A DNA stretch of 64,000 nucleotides, taken from positions 46,100,779-46,164,778 of the forward strand of contig NC_090319.1 in the NCBI RefSeq assembly GCF_040869045.1. The letters run 5' to 3'. Under the pieces are notes generated by a model, which was not told where the DNA came from, ran no database searches, and worked only from the letters and a program-made list of their open reading frames with translations. Made by a program: the position numbers and the translations under genes. How positions within the stretch are numbered: the first letter of the stretch is position 1; every line of letters starts with the position of its first letter. The DNA is from Eurosta solidaginis (taxonomy: Eukaryota > Arthropoda > Insecta > Diptera > Tephritidae). This document shows, piece after piece, positions 23,264 through 35,154 of the stretch.

Positions 23264-23600
23264 CCATTATTAGAGAGTAATAAATCTTCTGACAAAATTC
23301 AGTTATGGATTTATAATTTTCTGGCGCTATTATTTGAGTTATTATATTCTGTGTTTTAATTCTATTAATGCAAAATTTGATCACAATTTTAGAGTCAGTT
23401 ATGCTATTTTTCATAAGCATATTTGAATGAACCATAATTGCAAATGGCAAATTGTGCTCGGCAACAAAACAGCTTAACTTTATATTTTCTTCGAAAAATT
23501 TAAAATTTGTTTGTACATTCAGAGCTGCTTTGCAAATAACTTGAAGTTTAGTGCTGTGTTTTACAAAAATGTACCAAATATGTCAATGTAGTACCAACGT
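23264..23600 (-). pseudogene. hAT transposase, upstream part
   Basis: Read on -, this gives AALNVQTNFKFFEENIKLSC, then FVAEHNLPFAIMVHSNMLMK, then APENYKSITEFCQKIYYSL. The A-E-H-N-L-P-F box is characteristic of the region just N-terminal to the catalytic core in this hAT lineage. The reading is interrupted by the nested element and continues with the first catalytic Asp box on its other side. Confidence 0.75.
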
Positions 23601-23659
23601 ACTTTCGAGAGGCGAAATGTACCAAAAAAAGTACAAATGTACCATGATTATCATCACTG

Positions 23660-23970
23660 GTTGAGACCGAAGAAAAAAGAGAAACAGTCGCACATCATGT
23701 AATCATCAGCTGAGAGTGAAAATGACATTACTCACACATATGCATTTATATAGGTAAATAACCGAATATGAGATGCAACTATGCGAGAGGGCAAGAAGAA
23801 CGAGTTGATTGAGATATTAAAGCAGCCCATGCTTAGGAATATGTAATCAGTATGATCTTATAACACTATAAGAGAAGTTTGCGCGTAATTTAATTGCGAA
23901 GTACTACTACCTTAGTAGTGTTGTAAATAAGGAACATTTTGCTATGCAGAATATTTAATATTTAACTCGA
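23660..23970 (+). repeat. Right piece of the LTR relic split by the hAT element
   Basis: Begins with the second GTTGAGAC. It contains CATGTAATCATCAG, ACTCACACATATGCA, and near its end a GTAAATAAGGAACATTTT block matching the polyadenylation region of the window's solo LTRs. Diverged, no clean end. Confidence 0.45.
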
Positions 23971-24670
23971 ACGACAACACCAGGTGAATAATAATGATGT
24001 ATATTGGAACGATTTTCCGTCATTCCTTGTCAAATTTGGTTTTGAGGCAAACCGGTTTCGGTGTTGTGCCATCATCAGCGTCGATTTTCGTTCTCTAAAT
24101 CAGTTAATAATAATCAAATATTTCCGTGAAATTCGCTACAATATAAACCATGTTTCATACAAGGGCAGGTTAAACATATTTCAATTGAGCGTTGTTTTAG
24201 GGGTAATTTATTAACTATATTCGCTGTTTCTTAAACTTTGAGCAAAAACCAATTTTTAGTAAATGTCAGTTTACACTTCCCTCAGACCAGTGATCATCAA
24301 AATTCAAACCGTGACTGTTTTGGTGAGAGTAGTACTATTGTAAAGGCGGTAGTTTAGTCTTTGTATACGACTAGCTAGGTATGACGAATGAACGCATATT
24401 TGTTAACTCTCAGCGCAAAAAAATAACATCCGCATCTGATGTTGCTACCGCGCTTGCTCAGCACTGCTAAACGAAATAGAACAAAAATATACATGAAGTT
24501 AGCGTGAGCTATAATTTCACTAACCACATCTATTATAGACCGATCTAAAAACAACCATTCTTTACTTAAATGAATATTACACAAATTTGCGGACAATTTG
24601 TATAATATCTTCAGAATATATTTTACTCCAGCGTAACCGATAATTCAAAAGTGACACTAGTATACAGATA
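23971..24670. other. No gene seen; dispersed-repeat fragments
   Basis: GAGGCAAACCGGTTTCGGTG and the following TGCCATCATCAGCGTCGATT (about 24043-24085) look like part of a dispersed repeat. 24285-24360 resembles 14180-14270. Neither can be assigned. Confidence 0.35.
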
Positions 24671-24745
24671 TATATGGGGTATTCCATCCCATTTCGACCA
24701 ATTTTGAACCCGACCCCTTTAGAATTGGCTGAAAGTTTTCTTTTT

Positions 24746-27344
24746 ATACTCAGTTGAGCAGAGCTCACAGAGTATATTAAGTTTGATTGGATAACGGTTG
24801 GTTGTACATATATAAAGGAATCGAGATGGATATAGACTTCCATATATCAAAATAATCAGGATCGAAAAAAAATTTGATTGAGCCATGTCCGTCCGTCCGT
24901 CCGTCCGTCCGTCCGTTAACACGATAACTTGAGTAAATTTTGAGGTATCTTGATGAAATTTGGTATGTAGGTTCCTGAGCACTCATCTCAGATCGCTATT
25001 TAAAATGAACGATATCGGACTATAACCACGCCCACTTTTTCGATATCGAAAATTTCGAAAAATCGAAAAAATGCGATAATTCATTGCCAAAGGCGGCTAA
25101 AGCGATGAAACTTGGTAGATGGGTTGACGTTATGACGCAGAATAGAAAATTAGTAAGATTTTGGACAATGGGCGTTGCACCGCCCACTTTTACAAGAAGG
25201 TAATTTAAAAGTTTTGCAAGCTGTAATTTGGCAGTCGTTGAAGATATCATGATGAAATTTGGCAGGAACGTTACTACTATTACTATATATGTGCTAAATA
25301 AAAATTAGCAAAATTGGATGAAGAACACGCCCACTTTTTAAAAATTTTTTTTTTAAATTCAAATTTTAACAAAAAATTTAATATCTTTACTGTATATAAG
25401 TAAATTAAGTCAAAATTCAACTCCAGTAATGACATGATGCAACAAAATACAAAAATAAAAGAAAATTTCAAAATGGGTGTGGCTCCGCCCATTTTCATTT
25501 AGTTTGTCTAGAATACTTTTAATGCCATAAGTCGAACAAAAATTTACCAATCCTTCTCAACTTTGGTAGGAGCATAGATTCTCTGACGCTAACTGTTCTC
25601 TGTGAAAACGGGCGAAATCGGTGGAAGCCACGCCCAGTTTTTATACACAGTCCACCGTCTGTCCTTCCGCTCGGCCGTTAACACAATAACTTGAGCAAAA
25701 ACCGATATATCTTTACTAAACTTAGCCCACGTACTTATCTGAACTCACTTTATCTTGGTATAAAAAATGGCCGAAATCCGACCATAACCACGCCCACCTA
25801 CTATATTATGTAGAAGAAAATGAAAAAGTTCTACAAGGCAAAATCAACAGCCCTTGGAATCTTGGCAGGAATACTGTTAGTGGTATTGCATATATAAATA
25901 AATTAGCAGTACCCGACAGATGATTTTCTGGATCACCTGGTCCACATTTTGGTCGATATCGCGAGAACGCCTTCACATATACATCTAAGGGCCACTCGCT
26001 TTTAAAACCCTCATTAATACTTTTAATTTGATATCCATATCGTACAAACACATTCTAGAGTCACCCTGGCCCACCCTAATGGCGATATCTCGAAAAGGCG
26101 TCCACCTATAGACCTAATGCCCATTCCCTCTTAAAATGCTCAGTAACACCTTTCGTTTGATACCCATATCGTACAAACATTCTAGAGTCACCCCTGGCCC
26201 ACCCTAATGGCGATATCTCGAAAAGGCGTCCACCTATAGACCTAATGTCCACTCCTTCTTAAAATGCTCAGTAACACCTTTCCTTTGATACCCATATCGT
26301 ACAAACATTTTAGAGTCACCCCTGGCCCACCCTAATGGCGATATCTCGAAAAGGCGTCCACCTATAGACCTAATGCCCACTCCCTCTTAAAATGCTCAGT
26401 AACACCTTTCTTTTGATACCCATATCGTACAAACATTCTAGAGTCACCCCTGGCCCACCCTAATGGCGATATCTCGAAAAGGCGTTCACCTATAGACCTA
26501 GTGCCCACTCCCTCTTAAAGTGCTCAGTAACACCTTTCGTTTGATACCCATATCGTACAAACATTCTAGAGTCACCCTTGGTCCACCTTTATGGCGATAT
26601 CTCGAAAAGGCGTCCACCTATAGAACTAAGGATTGCTCCCTTTTAAAATACTCATTACCACCTTTCATTTGATACCCATATCGTACAAACACATTCCAGA
26701 GTCACCCCTGGCCCACCCTAATGGCGATATCTCGAAAAGGCGTCCACCTATGGACCTAATGCCCACTCCCTCTTAGACATTTCGAAAAGGCGTCCACCTA
26801 TAGACCTAATGCCCACTCCCTCTTAAAACGCTCAGTAACACCTTTCATTTGATTCCCATATCGTACATCCCATATCTCGAAACGGCGTCCACCTAGGGAA
26901 CTAAGGATCACTCCTTTTCAAAATACTCATTAACAGCTTTCATTTGATACCCATATCGTACAAACATATTCTAGAGTCACCCCTGGTCCACCTTTATTTG
27001 GATTTCTCGAAAAGGCGTTCACCTATAGAACTAAAGCCCATTCCCTTTTAAAATACTCATTATCACCTTTCATTTGATACCCATATCGTACAAACACATT
27101 CTAGAGTCAGCCCTGGTCCACCTTTATGGCGATATCCCTAAATGGCGTCCATCCATAGAACTATGGCCTACTCTCTCTTAAAATACTCTTTAATACCTTC
27201 CATTTGATACACATGTCATACAACCACATTCCAGGGTTACCCTAGGTTCATTTTCCTACATGGTGATTTTCCTTATTTTGTCTCCATAGCTCTCAACTGA
27301 GTATGTAATGTTCGGTTACACCCGAACTTAGCCTTCCTTACTTG
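24746..27344 (+). mobile_element. Helitron-like element, copy 3
   Basis: 5' arm ATACTCAGTTGAG at 24746-24758 with its exact complement CTCAACTGAGTAT at 27292-27304; hairpin GTTCGG...CCGAAC (27310-27327); terminal CTTG at 27341-27344. It has a (GTCC)n microsatellite at about 24888-24917 and body motifs identical to copy 4 over long stretches. Relative to copy 4 it lacks about 150 bp at position 25797 (between ACCACGCCCAC and CTACTATATTA). It holds about nine 128-bp minisatellite units (26010-27230). Confidence 0.8.
26010..27230 (+). repeat. 128-bp minisatellite of copy 3
   Basis: Units repeat the phrases TTTGATACCCATATCGTACA, ATTCTAGAGTCACCC, GGCGATATCTCGAAAAGGCG and TCCACCTATAGA. The CAGTAACACC phrase recurs at 26141, 26269 and 26397, so the period is 128 bp. 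One unit around 26780-26820 is cut short. Unit types A (GGCCCACCCTAATGG) and B (GGTCCACCTTTATGG) are interspersed. Confidence 0.9.
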
Positions 27345-27348
27345 TTTT

Positions 27349-30300
27349 ATACTCAGTTGAGCAGAGCTCACAGAGTATATTAAGTTTGATTGGATAACGG
27401 TTGGTTGTACATATATAAAGGAATCGAGATAGATATATACTTCCATATATCAAAATAATCAAGATCGAAAAAAAATTTGATTGAGCCATGTCCGTCCGTC
27501 CGTCCGTTAACACAATAACTTGAGTAAATTTTGAGATATCTTGATGAAATTTGGTATGTAGATTCCTGGGCGCTCATCTCAGATCGCTATTTAAAATGAA
27601 AGATATCGGACTATAACCACGCCCACTTTTTCGATATCGAAAATTTCGAAAAAACGAAAAAATGCGATAATTCATTGCCAAAGGAGGTTAAAGCGATGAA
27701 ACTTGGCAGATGGGTTGACGTTTTGACGCAGAATAGAAAATTAGTAAGACTTTGGACAATGGGCGTGGCACCGCCCACTTTTACAAGAAGGTAATTTAAA
27801 AGTTTTGCAAGCTGTAATTTGGCAGTCGTTGAAGATATCATAATGAAATTTAGCAGGCACGCTACTACTATCACTATGTATGTGCCAAATAAAAATGAGT
27901 AAAATTGGATGAAGAACACGCCCACTTTTTAAAAAAAAAATTTTTTTTAATTCAAATTTTAACAAAAAATTTAATATCTTTACTGTATATAAGTAAATTA
28001 AGTCAAAATTCAACTCCTGTAATGATATGATGCAACAAAATACAAAAATAAAAGAAAATTTAAAAATGGGCGTGGCTCCGCCCATTTTCATTTAGTTTGT
28101 CTAGAATACTTTTAATGCCATAAGTCGAACAAAAATTTACCAATCCTTCTCAAATTTGGTAGTGACATAGATTTTATGACGGTAACTGTTCTCTGTGAAA
28201 ATGCGCGAAATCGGTGGAAGCCACGCCCAGTTTTTATACACAGTCCACCGTCTGTCCTTCCGCTCGGCCGTTAACACAATAACTTGAGCAAAAACCGATA
28301 TATATTTACTAAACTTAGCCCACCTATTTATCTGAACTCACCTTATCTTGGTATAAAAAATGGCCGAAATCCGACCATAACCACGCCCACTTTATCGTTA
28401 TCGAAAATTACGAAAAATGAAAAAAATGCCATAATTCTATACCAAATACGAAAAAGGGATGAAACATGGTAACTGGATTGGTTTATTGACGCAAAATATA
28501 ACTTTGGAAAAAACTTTGTAAAATGGGTGTGACACCTACCATATTAAGTAGAAGAAAATGAAAAAGTTCTACAAGGCGAAATCAACAACCCTTGGAATCT
28601 TGGCAGGAATACTGTTAGTGGTATTGCATATATAAATAAATTAGCAGTACCCGACAGATGATTTTCTGGATCACCTGGTCCACATTTTGGTCGATATCGC
28701 GAGAACGCCTTCACATATACATCTAAGGGCCACTCGCTTTTAAAACCCTCATTAATACCTTTAATTTGATATCCATATCGTACAAACACATTCTAGAGTC
28801 ACCCCTGGCCCACCCTAATGGCGATATCTTGAAAAGGCGTCCACCTATAGACCTAATACCCACTCCCTCTTAAAATGCTCAGTAACACCTTTCGTTTGAT
28901 ACCCATATCATACAAACATTCTAGAGTCACCTCTGGCCCACCCTAATGGCGATATCTCGAAAAGGCGTCCACCTATAGACCTATTGTCCACTCCCTCTTA
29001 AAATGCTCAGTAACACCTTTCGTTTGATACCCATATCGTACAAACATTCTAGAGTCACCCCTGGCCCACCCTATTGGCGATGTCTCGAAAAGGCCTCCAC
29101 CTATAGACCTAATGCCCACTCCCTCTTAAAATGCTCAGTAACACATTTCGTTTGATACCCATATCGTCAAAACATTCTAGAGTCACCCCTGGCCCACCCT
29201 AATGGCTATATCTCGAAAAGGCGTCCACCTATAGACCTAATGCCCACTCCCTCTTAAAATGCTCAGTAACACCTTTCGTTTGATACCCATATCGTACAAA
29301 CATTCTAGAGTCACCCTTGGTCCACCTTTATGGCGATATCTCGAAAAGGCGTCCACCTATAGAACTAAGGATTACTCCCTTTTAAAATACTCATTACCAC
29401 CTTTCATTTGATACCCATATCGTACAAACACATTCTAGAGTCACCCCAGCCCAACCTAATGGCGATATCTCGAAAAGGCGTCCACCTATAGACCTAATGC
29501 CCACTCTCTCTTAAAATGCTCAGTAACACCTTTCGTTTGATACCCATATCGTACAAACATTCTAGAGTCACCCTTGGTCCACCTTTATGGCGATATCTCG
29601 AAAAGGCGTCCACATATAGAACTAAGGATTACTCCCTTTTAAAATATTCATTACCACCTTTCATTTGATACCCATATCGTACAAACAGATTCTAGAGTCA
29701 CCCCTGGCCCACCCTAATGGCGATATCTCGAAAAGGCGTCCACCTATAGACCTAATGCCCACTCCCTCTTAAAATGCTCAGTAACAACTTTCGTTTGATA
29801 CCCATATCGTACAAACATTCTAGAGTCACCCCTGGCCCACACTAATGGCGATATCTCGAAAAGGCGTCCACCTATAAACCTAATGCCCACTCCCTCTTAA
29901 AATGCTCAGTAACACCTTTCGTTTGATACCCATATCGTACAAACATTCTAGAGTCACCCTTGGTCCACCTTTATGGCGATATCTCGAAAAGGCGTCCACA
30001 TATAGAACTAAGGATTACTCCCTTTTAAATTACTCATTACCACCTTTCATTTGATACCCATATCGTACAAACAGATTCTAGAGTCACCCCTGGCCCACCC
30101 TAATGGCGATATCTCGAAAAGGCGTCCACCTATAGACCTAATGCCCACTCCCTCTTAAAATGCTCAGTAACACCTTTCGTTTGATACCCATATCGTACAA
30201 ACATTCTAGAGTCACCCCTGGCCCACACTAATGGCGATATCTCGAAAAGGCGTCCACCTATAGACCTAATGCCCACTCCCTCTTAAAATGCTCAGTAACA

Positions 30301-31355
30301 CCTTTCGTTTGATACCCATATCGTACAAACACATTCTAGAGTCACTCCTGACCCACCCTAATGACGATATCTCGAAAAGGCATCCACTTATAGACCTAAT
30401 GCCCACTCCCTCTTAAAATGCTCAGTAACACCTTTCGTTTGATACCCATATCGTACAAACATTCTAGAGTCACCCTTGGTCCACCTTTATGGCGATATCT
30501 CGAAAAGGGTTCCACCTATAGAACTAAGGATTACTCCCTTTTAAAATACTCATTACCATCTTTCATTTGATACCCATATCATACAAACACATTCTAGAGT
30601 CACCCCTGGCCCACCCTAATGGCGACATTTCGAAAAGGCGTCCACCTATAGACCTAATGCCCACTCCCTCTTAAAATGCTCAGTAACACTTTTCGTTTGA
30701 TACCCATATCGTACAAACATTCTAGAGTCACCCCTGGCCCACCCTAATGGTAATATCTCGAAAAGGCGTCCACCTATAGACCTAATGCCCACTCCCTCTT
30801 AAAATGCTCAGTAACACCTTTCGTTTGATTCCCATATCGTACAAACACATTCTAGAGACACCCCTGGTCCACCTTTATGACGATATCTCGAAACGGCGTC
30901 CACCTATGGAACTAAGGATCACTCCTTTTCAAAATACTCATTAACAGCTTTCATTTGATACCCATATCGTACAAACACATTCTAGAGTCACCCCTGGTCC
31001 ACCTTAATGGCGATATCTCGAAAAGGCGTCCACCGATAGACCTAAGGCCCACTCCCTCTTAAAATGCTCAGTAACACCTTTCTTTTGATACCCATATCGT
31101 ACAAACAAATTCTAGAGTCAGCCCTGGTCCACCTTTATGGCGATATCCCTAAATGGCGTCCATCCATAGAACTATGGCCTACTCTCTCTTAAAATACTCT
31201 TTAATACCTTCCATTTGATACACATGTCATACAACCACATTCCAGGGTTACCCTAGGTTCATTTTCCTACATGGTGATTTTCCTTATTTTGTCTCCATAG
31301 CTCTCAACTGAGTATGTAATGTTCGGTTACGCCCGAACTTAGCCTTCCTTACTTG
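27349..31355 (+). mobile_element. Helitron-like element, copy 4, head-to-tail with copy 3
   Basis: Starts ATACTCAGTTGAG (27349-27361) only four bases (TTTT) after the CTTG end of copy 3. The subterminal complement is at 31313-31325, followed by a hairpin with one loop change (GTTCGGTTACGCCCGAAC) and CTTG at 31352-31355. At 4.0 kb it is the longest copy, due to about 19 minisatellite units. No helicase or replication-initiator coding sequence is present, so it would be non-autonomous. Confidence 0.8.
28750..31230 (+). repeat. 128-bp minisatellite of copy 4 with higher-order pattern
   Basis: About 19 units of the copy 3 minisatellite. Type B units (GGTCCACCTTTATGG with GAACTAAGGATTACTCCC) occur near 29320, 29577, 29960 and 30477. 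They are separated by type A units (GGCCCACCCTAATGG with GACCTAATGCCCACTCCC) at two-, three- and four-unit distances. This is the pattern expected from unequal exchange of multi-unit blocks. Confidence 0.9.
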
Positions 31356-32327
31356 TTCTAGCTTACGAAGGACGTTTTTTCAGAATTTTTTCAAATTTTT
31401 TCATAAAACTCAAAAAAAGTTATGAATTTTTAAAAGAACACCGTTTTTGTTTTCAAAATGCTACAACTTTTTCAAAAATGGACCGTTTGGGATCTTTTTT
31501 TTTTTAAATTTGTTTTTAAATGTACTTTTCGGAAAAAATATAAAAAAAATTTTTAAAGTTTTTTGTTTGTAATTTTTCAGTTTTTCGAGACTTTTCAAAC
31601 TTCGAAATTTTTTTTTTTTTTTTTCATAAAAAACTTCAATCAATTCTGCAATCATCCCCACTAATCCCGGAATGGGCCGATTTATTTTTTATTATTTAAT
31701 TGAAAAAAAAAATTAAAAATTTTTTTTTATATTTTTTCCGAAAAGTACATTAAAAAAAAATTAAAAAAAAAGATCCCAAACGGTCAATTTTTGAAAAAGT
31801 TATAGCATTTTGAAAACAAAAACGGTGTCCAACTCAAAATAAGTTATGAATTTAAAAAAAAAACCGGTGTTTTATTCAAAATGCTATAACTTTTTCAAAA
31901 ATTACCGTTTGGGATATTTTTTTTTAAATTTGTTTTTAAATGTACTTCTCGGGAAAAATAAAAAAAAAATTAAGTTTATTTTTCAATTAAATAAAAAAAA
32001 AAAATCGAATCGAAAAATCTCGAAAAACTTAAAAATTACAAAAAAAAAAACTTTAAAAATTTTTTTGTATTTTTTCCGAAAAGTTCATTTAAAAGCAAAT
32101 TAAAAAAAAAAAAGATCCCAAACGGTCAGTTTTTGAAAATGTTATAGCATTTTGAAAACAAAAACCGTGTTTTTTTTAAATTCATAACTTTTTTTGAGTT
32201 GGATGAAAAAATTTGAAAAAATTCTGAAAAACGTCTTTCGTAAGCTAGAAAAAGAAGAAAAACTTTCAGCTAATTCTAAAGGGGTCGGGTTCAAAATTGG
32301 TCGAAATGGGATGGAATACCCCATATA

Positions 32328-32990
32328 CTTACATACATTTGCATTATACATTATAAACGTATGAAACTGTTCCGGTTTACCGTAATTATTTATTCTTTAA
32401 CCAAAATCTGTATATTTGTTCATAATATGCACTAGTACTTCTGATTCATGGCTGCTATAGCGATGAAAATCTCTATTTGACTGCAATAAATGAGTTTTAT
32501 TTATGCTTCAAAGTAAAATTTATTATGGTGGTATAATTAAAAAGAAATTTAATATAAAATTAAATAAATTATACTTTTTAATTATTATATATGTCAATTG
32601 ATGCCACATATGCGCTTCATGTACATATCAACAACCATTATATAGTAAGCTTTACTTAATAAACTTGCTTCTTTTTGTTGGTTTAGCTCTCTTGGGTGCG
32701 GTATTTTATCTCATGGTAATAAAGCAGTAGAGTTTATTTCATTACCGTCGCTAATATACTTACTTCGTGCTATAAGGATTTGGTATGAGTACAAAATGAG
32801 TATCTTTTGTAAGTCGAGAAATCCTCACAAATAATACAAATTTTACTTAGAAGCTTTAATGCCGCCTAAATTGCACTTTATGTAGTATAACTTTAACTTG
32901 AAATATATGATTCGAACCCGTATCCAAACCAACAATTTTTAAATTTATTTCCGCCCATCTTTTGTGTTGGTTGTACCCGCATTTTTAAAA
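32328..32990. other. No gene seen
   Basis: AT-rich unique-looking sequence after the foldback element; no supported ORF or repeat. Confidence 0.35.
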
Positions 32991-32992
32991 CG

Positions 32993-33960
32993 CTAAACAT
33001 AGAATTGAGTGAAGTTAAGTTCAGGTACGACTAAGTTGAGAGGAAGTGCGTGGGAATTTCCCAAACTTCCACTTAGAGACATTTTTATCCATTGTGAGTG
33101 CTCTCGTGATATGGCGGGATACTTGTCCAACCAGATTACTTCCAAGAAGTCCTCCACGAGCCATTTGCTTTCGCTGATGAACCTTAATAGGAGTGGAAGA
33201 TTCGCTTTCCCAACGTCTGCCAGAATGTTGAAAAAACGTACGTCTGAGTGGTCTTGTTTGCAGCGATAAACATTAGCAGAGAAATTTATGAGTCGACTCC
33301 TCTTCCTCCTCATATTTCGCCTGGTAAGGGCCACCGTCGGAGCATTAATGATCCGTGATGACAACCGTAAACATTCTCACTGCAGATTTGTTTAGCTTGA
33401 AAAAGAAGGTAATTGCTTTTCTCTTCAAACATGGTCATAAGGACATTGAAACCTCGCCATCATCTCGGTAGGTCTACAGCAAATCTGCTACCTCAATCCT
33501 ATATTTTTCGATCGGGAGCTAGTCCAGCGGTAGTCACACGTAGCTGTCCGCTTGGTTTATGTCCATTTGTGAACCTTTCCTTGTCATCTCATCTGCAAAG
33601 TCATTCCCTTAAACAAAACCCAGTAATCTACAAAAAGGAGATATTGGGATGATTATGTACGCAACAGTCCACACGATATCCGACTTTATCGATTAAGATT
33701 CAAGCTACTTTAAGACGGAAAAGCTGCTAACAAATATCGTTGCATTGGTGTCGCTGCCATGGACCAGTCTGGCTGCTCACATATTGGTAAAACCTCCGTC
33801 AGGGAGGCACTGCATGTATCACAAAGTCGGTACGACTTATTTACCTACTGCTGCTTTGAGTACAGTCCAGCTTAAACTATTTCCAGGCATTATATTCGCA
33901 ACACCGTCGTCTATCACAAGCGCATAAACTTCTAAAATTGCTTAAAATACAACCAAAAAT
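32993..33960 (-). pseudogene. I-type LINE relic (family 2): RNase H remnants and C-terminal tail
   Basis: Read on -, the tail gives RNMRRKRSRLINFSANVYRC, then VRFFNILADVGKANLPLLLR and FISESKWLVED. The same tail occurs at 47760-47920 (+), where RFFDRLAEVGKVDVSLLLGF is followed by IRESKWF in one frame, and at 49370-49600 (-). Upstream (33400-33900) badly degraded RNase H residues are visible. This defines a second LINE family. Inactive. Confidence 0.6.
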
Positions 33961-34036
33961 CCTTGAGATTGAAACTTTTACTCATTATTTTTCCCAAATC
34001 CTCCGTTTTCTTTAATCCACTTGGTGGCTGTGGTAA

Positions 34037-34620
34037 ATGAGAAAGCGTCATTTGGAAATTAGAATAATTACTTTCAAATAAGAAAGCGTCATTTGAAAAT
34101 AAGAATAGTTACTTGAAAATGAGAAAGCGTAATTTGAAAATAAGATTTGTAAATTTTTTTGATATTAACGAGTTGTAAATTACAGAGCGTCAAATGTAAA
34201 TGAGTAAGGGTTATATGGAATTGAGAATAGTCTATTGTAAATGCGAAAGCATCACTTCGATATGAATTGTCCTTTGAAATGAGAAAGTGGTAAATAAAAT
34301 TTCGAAAGCATGATTTGTAATTGAGAAAAGTGAACTGAAAATGAGAATTGTGAATTGTAAATGCGAAAGCGTCACATGGAAATGAGAACATTCACTTGTA
34401 AATGAAAAAGCTTCATTAGAAAATTCGAAAGCGTCAATTGTAATAGAAAATATTCACTTCTAAATTAGGATAGTCAATTATACATGCTAAAGCGTTATAC
34501 GTAAATGAGAAAAAATAAAATGAAAATGCGAAAGCGTCATTTATAATTGAGAATATGTGGTCAATTATAAATAAGAAAGTATCACTTAAAAATGCGAAAT
34601 TTAATAGTAAAGTGCTTTAC
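34037..34620 (-). repeat. Degenerate minisatellite with GAAAGCGTCA core
   Basis: The phrase AAATGAGAAAGCGTCATTTG and variants recurs at irregular 40-65 bp steps (for example near 34083, 34122, 34242, 34302, 34361, 34425, 34524 and 34572). It alternates with a GAGAATAGTTACTT phrase. The short ORF it contains on - is a by-product of the repeat (recurring DAFAFTI). Confidence 0.75.
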
Positions 34621-35150
34621 GTCCAAGAATAATGTAATGGTTCCTTCTCATTACCCATTTCCCAACACTGTACAAGAACTTGTTTTTTCTCTTCAAAAAA
34701 TGCATAAGGAGTTCGAAGTTCGAGGAACACAATGGGAATAATCAACAAAGCCTTATCACAATACAATACTATACAAAATACCTATGTAGTACCAACTATT
34801 GCTAGTCTGTGTGCGTACAAAGAGCGACTGATAGTTTCGCGTTTCTACAATTTTTGTGCCACTTTCCACTGTACCTCCCAGGCCAAATCAGCGAAACAAT
34901 AATGGTTTCATTACTCACTTATCCACCTTTTTTGTGACATAGGCTCACTATCCAACGGTTATTGCATATCAATTTTACAACGATTCATCGGTCACAAATT
35001 TACCGGTTGTTTAGCATCGGGCCACCAGCCTTTAATACACCGATTATTTTATTTAATCTCAGTGGACATCAGTTGACCAATGAAGGGTTGTTCGACATCG
35101 GCTTACCAGCTAACTGGCACCAATTGGTCACACCAAGAGAATTTAAATTT
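34621..35150. other. No gene seen
   Basis: The 99-codon ORF at 34962-35261 (+) has no recognisable domain, and its end overlaps LINE debris on -. Nothing else supported. Confidence 0.35.
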
Positions 35151-35154
35151 TTTA

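Larger units (their letters stand above)
21664..23659 (-). mobile_element. hAT-superfamily DNA transposon, internally deleted and dead
   Basis: The ends are CAGGGATGATAA (left) and TTATCATCACTG (right), a 12-bp terminal inverted repeat with one mismatch, flanked by a perfect 8-bp duplication GTTGAGAC. This is the hAT signature. Subterminal TGTACCAAA motifs recur near both ends (21692 and 21713; 23568, 23618 and a variant at 23590), as in transposase-binding sites of this superfamily. Coding debris on - supports it. Excluding a nested 345-bp element the transposon is about 1.65 kb, shorter than autonomous hATs, and no BED zinc finger region is visible. Confidence 0.9.
24671..32327. mobile_element. 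Foldback (palindromic) element split by two Helitron-like copies
   Basis: The outer ends are TATATGGGGTATTCCATCCC (24671) and the reverse complement ending at 32327. The left arm runs 24671-24745, is interrupted by 6.6 kb, and resumes at 31356 (TTCTAGCTTACGAAGGACG). The right arm runs from about 32020 to 32327. Matching blocks include ATTTCGACCAATTTTGAACC, CGACCCCTTTAGAATT, GCTTACGAA and CCGTTTGGGATC. Without the insertion the element is about 1.05 kb. Its centre (31690-31990) is itself a second palindrome repeating the same CCGTTTGGGAT and TTTTCAAAATGCTATAAC blocks. No coding region. Confidence 0.8.

Noticed and set aside
24719..25250. ORFs on - with TDGRTDGRTDG
   Set aside because: Translation of the (GTCC)n microsatellite and body of the Helitron-like repeat; the same ORFs recur at each copy.
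26010..31230. CRISPR-like array
   Set aside because: The 128-bp period has no conserved repeat with unique spacers; whole units are similar, in a eukaryotic TE.
34089..34391. 100-codon ORF on - with repeated DAFAFTI motif
   Set aside because: It is the translation of the GAAAGCGTCA minisatellite; no start context or homology.
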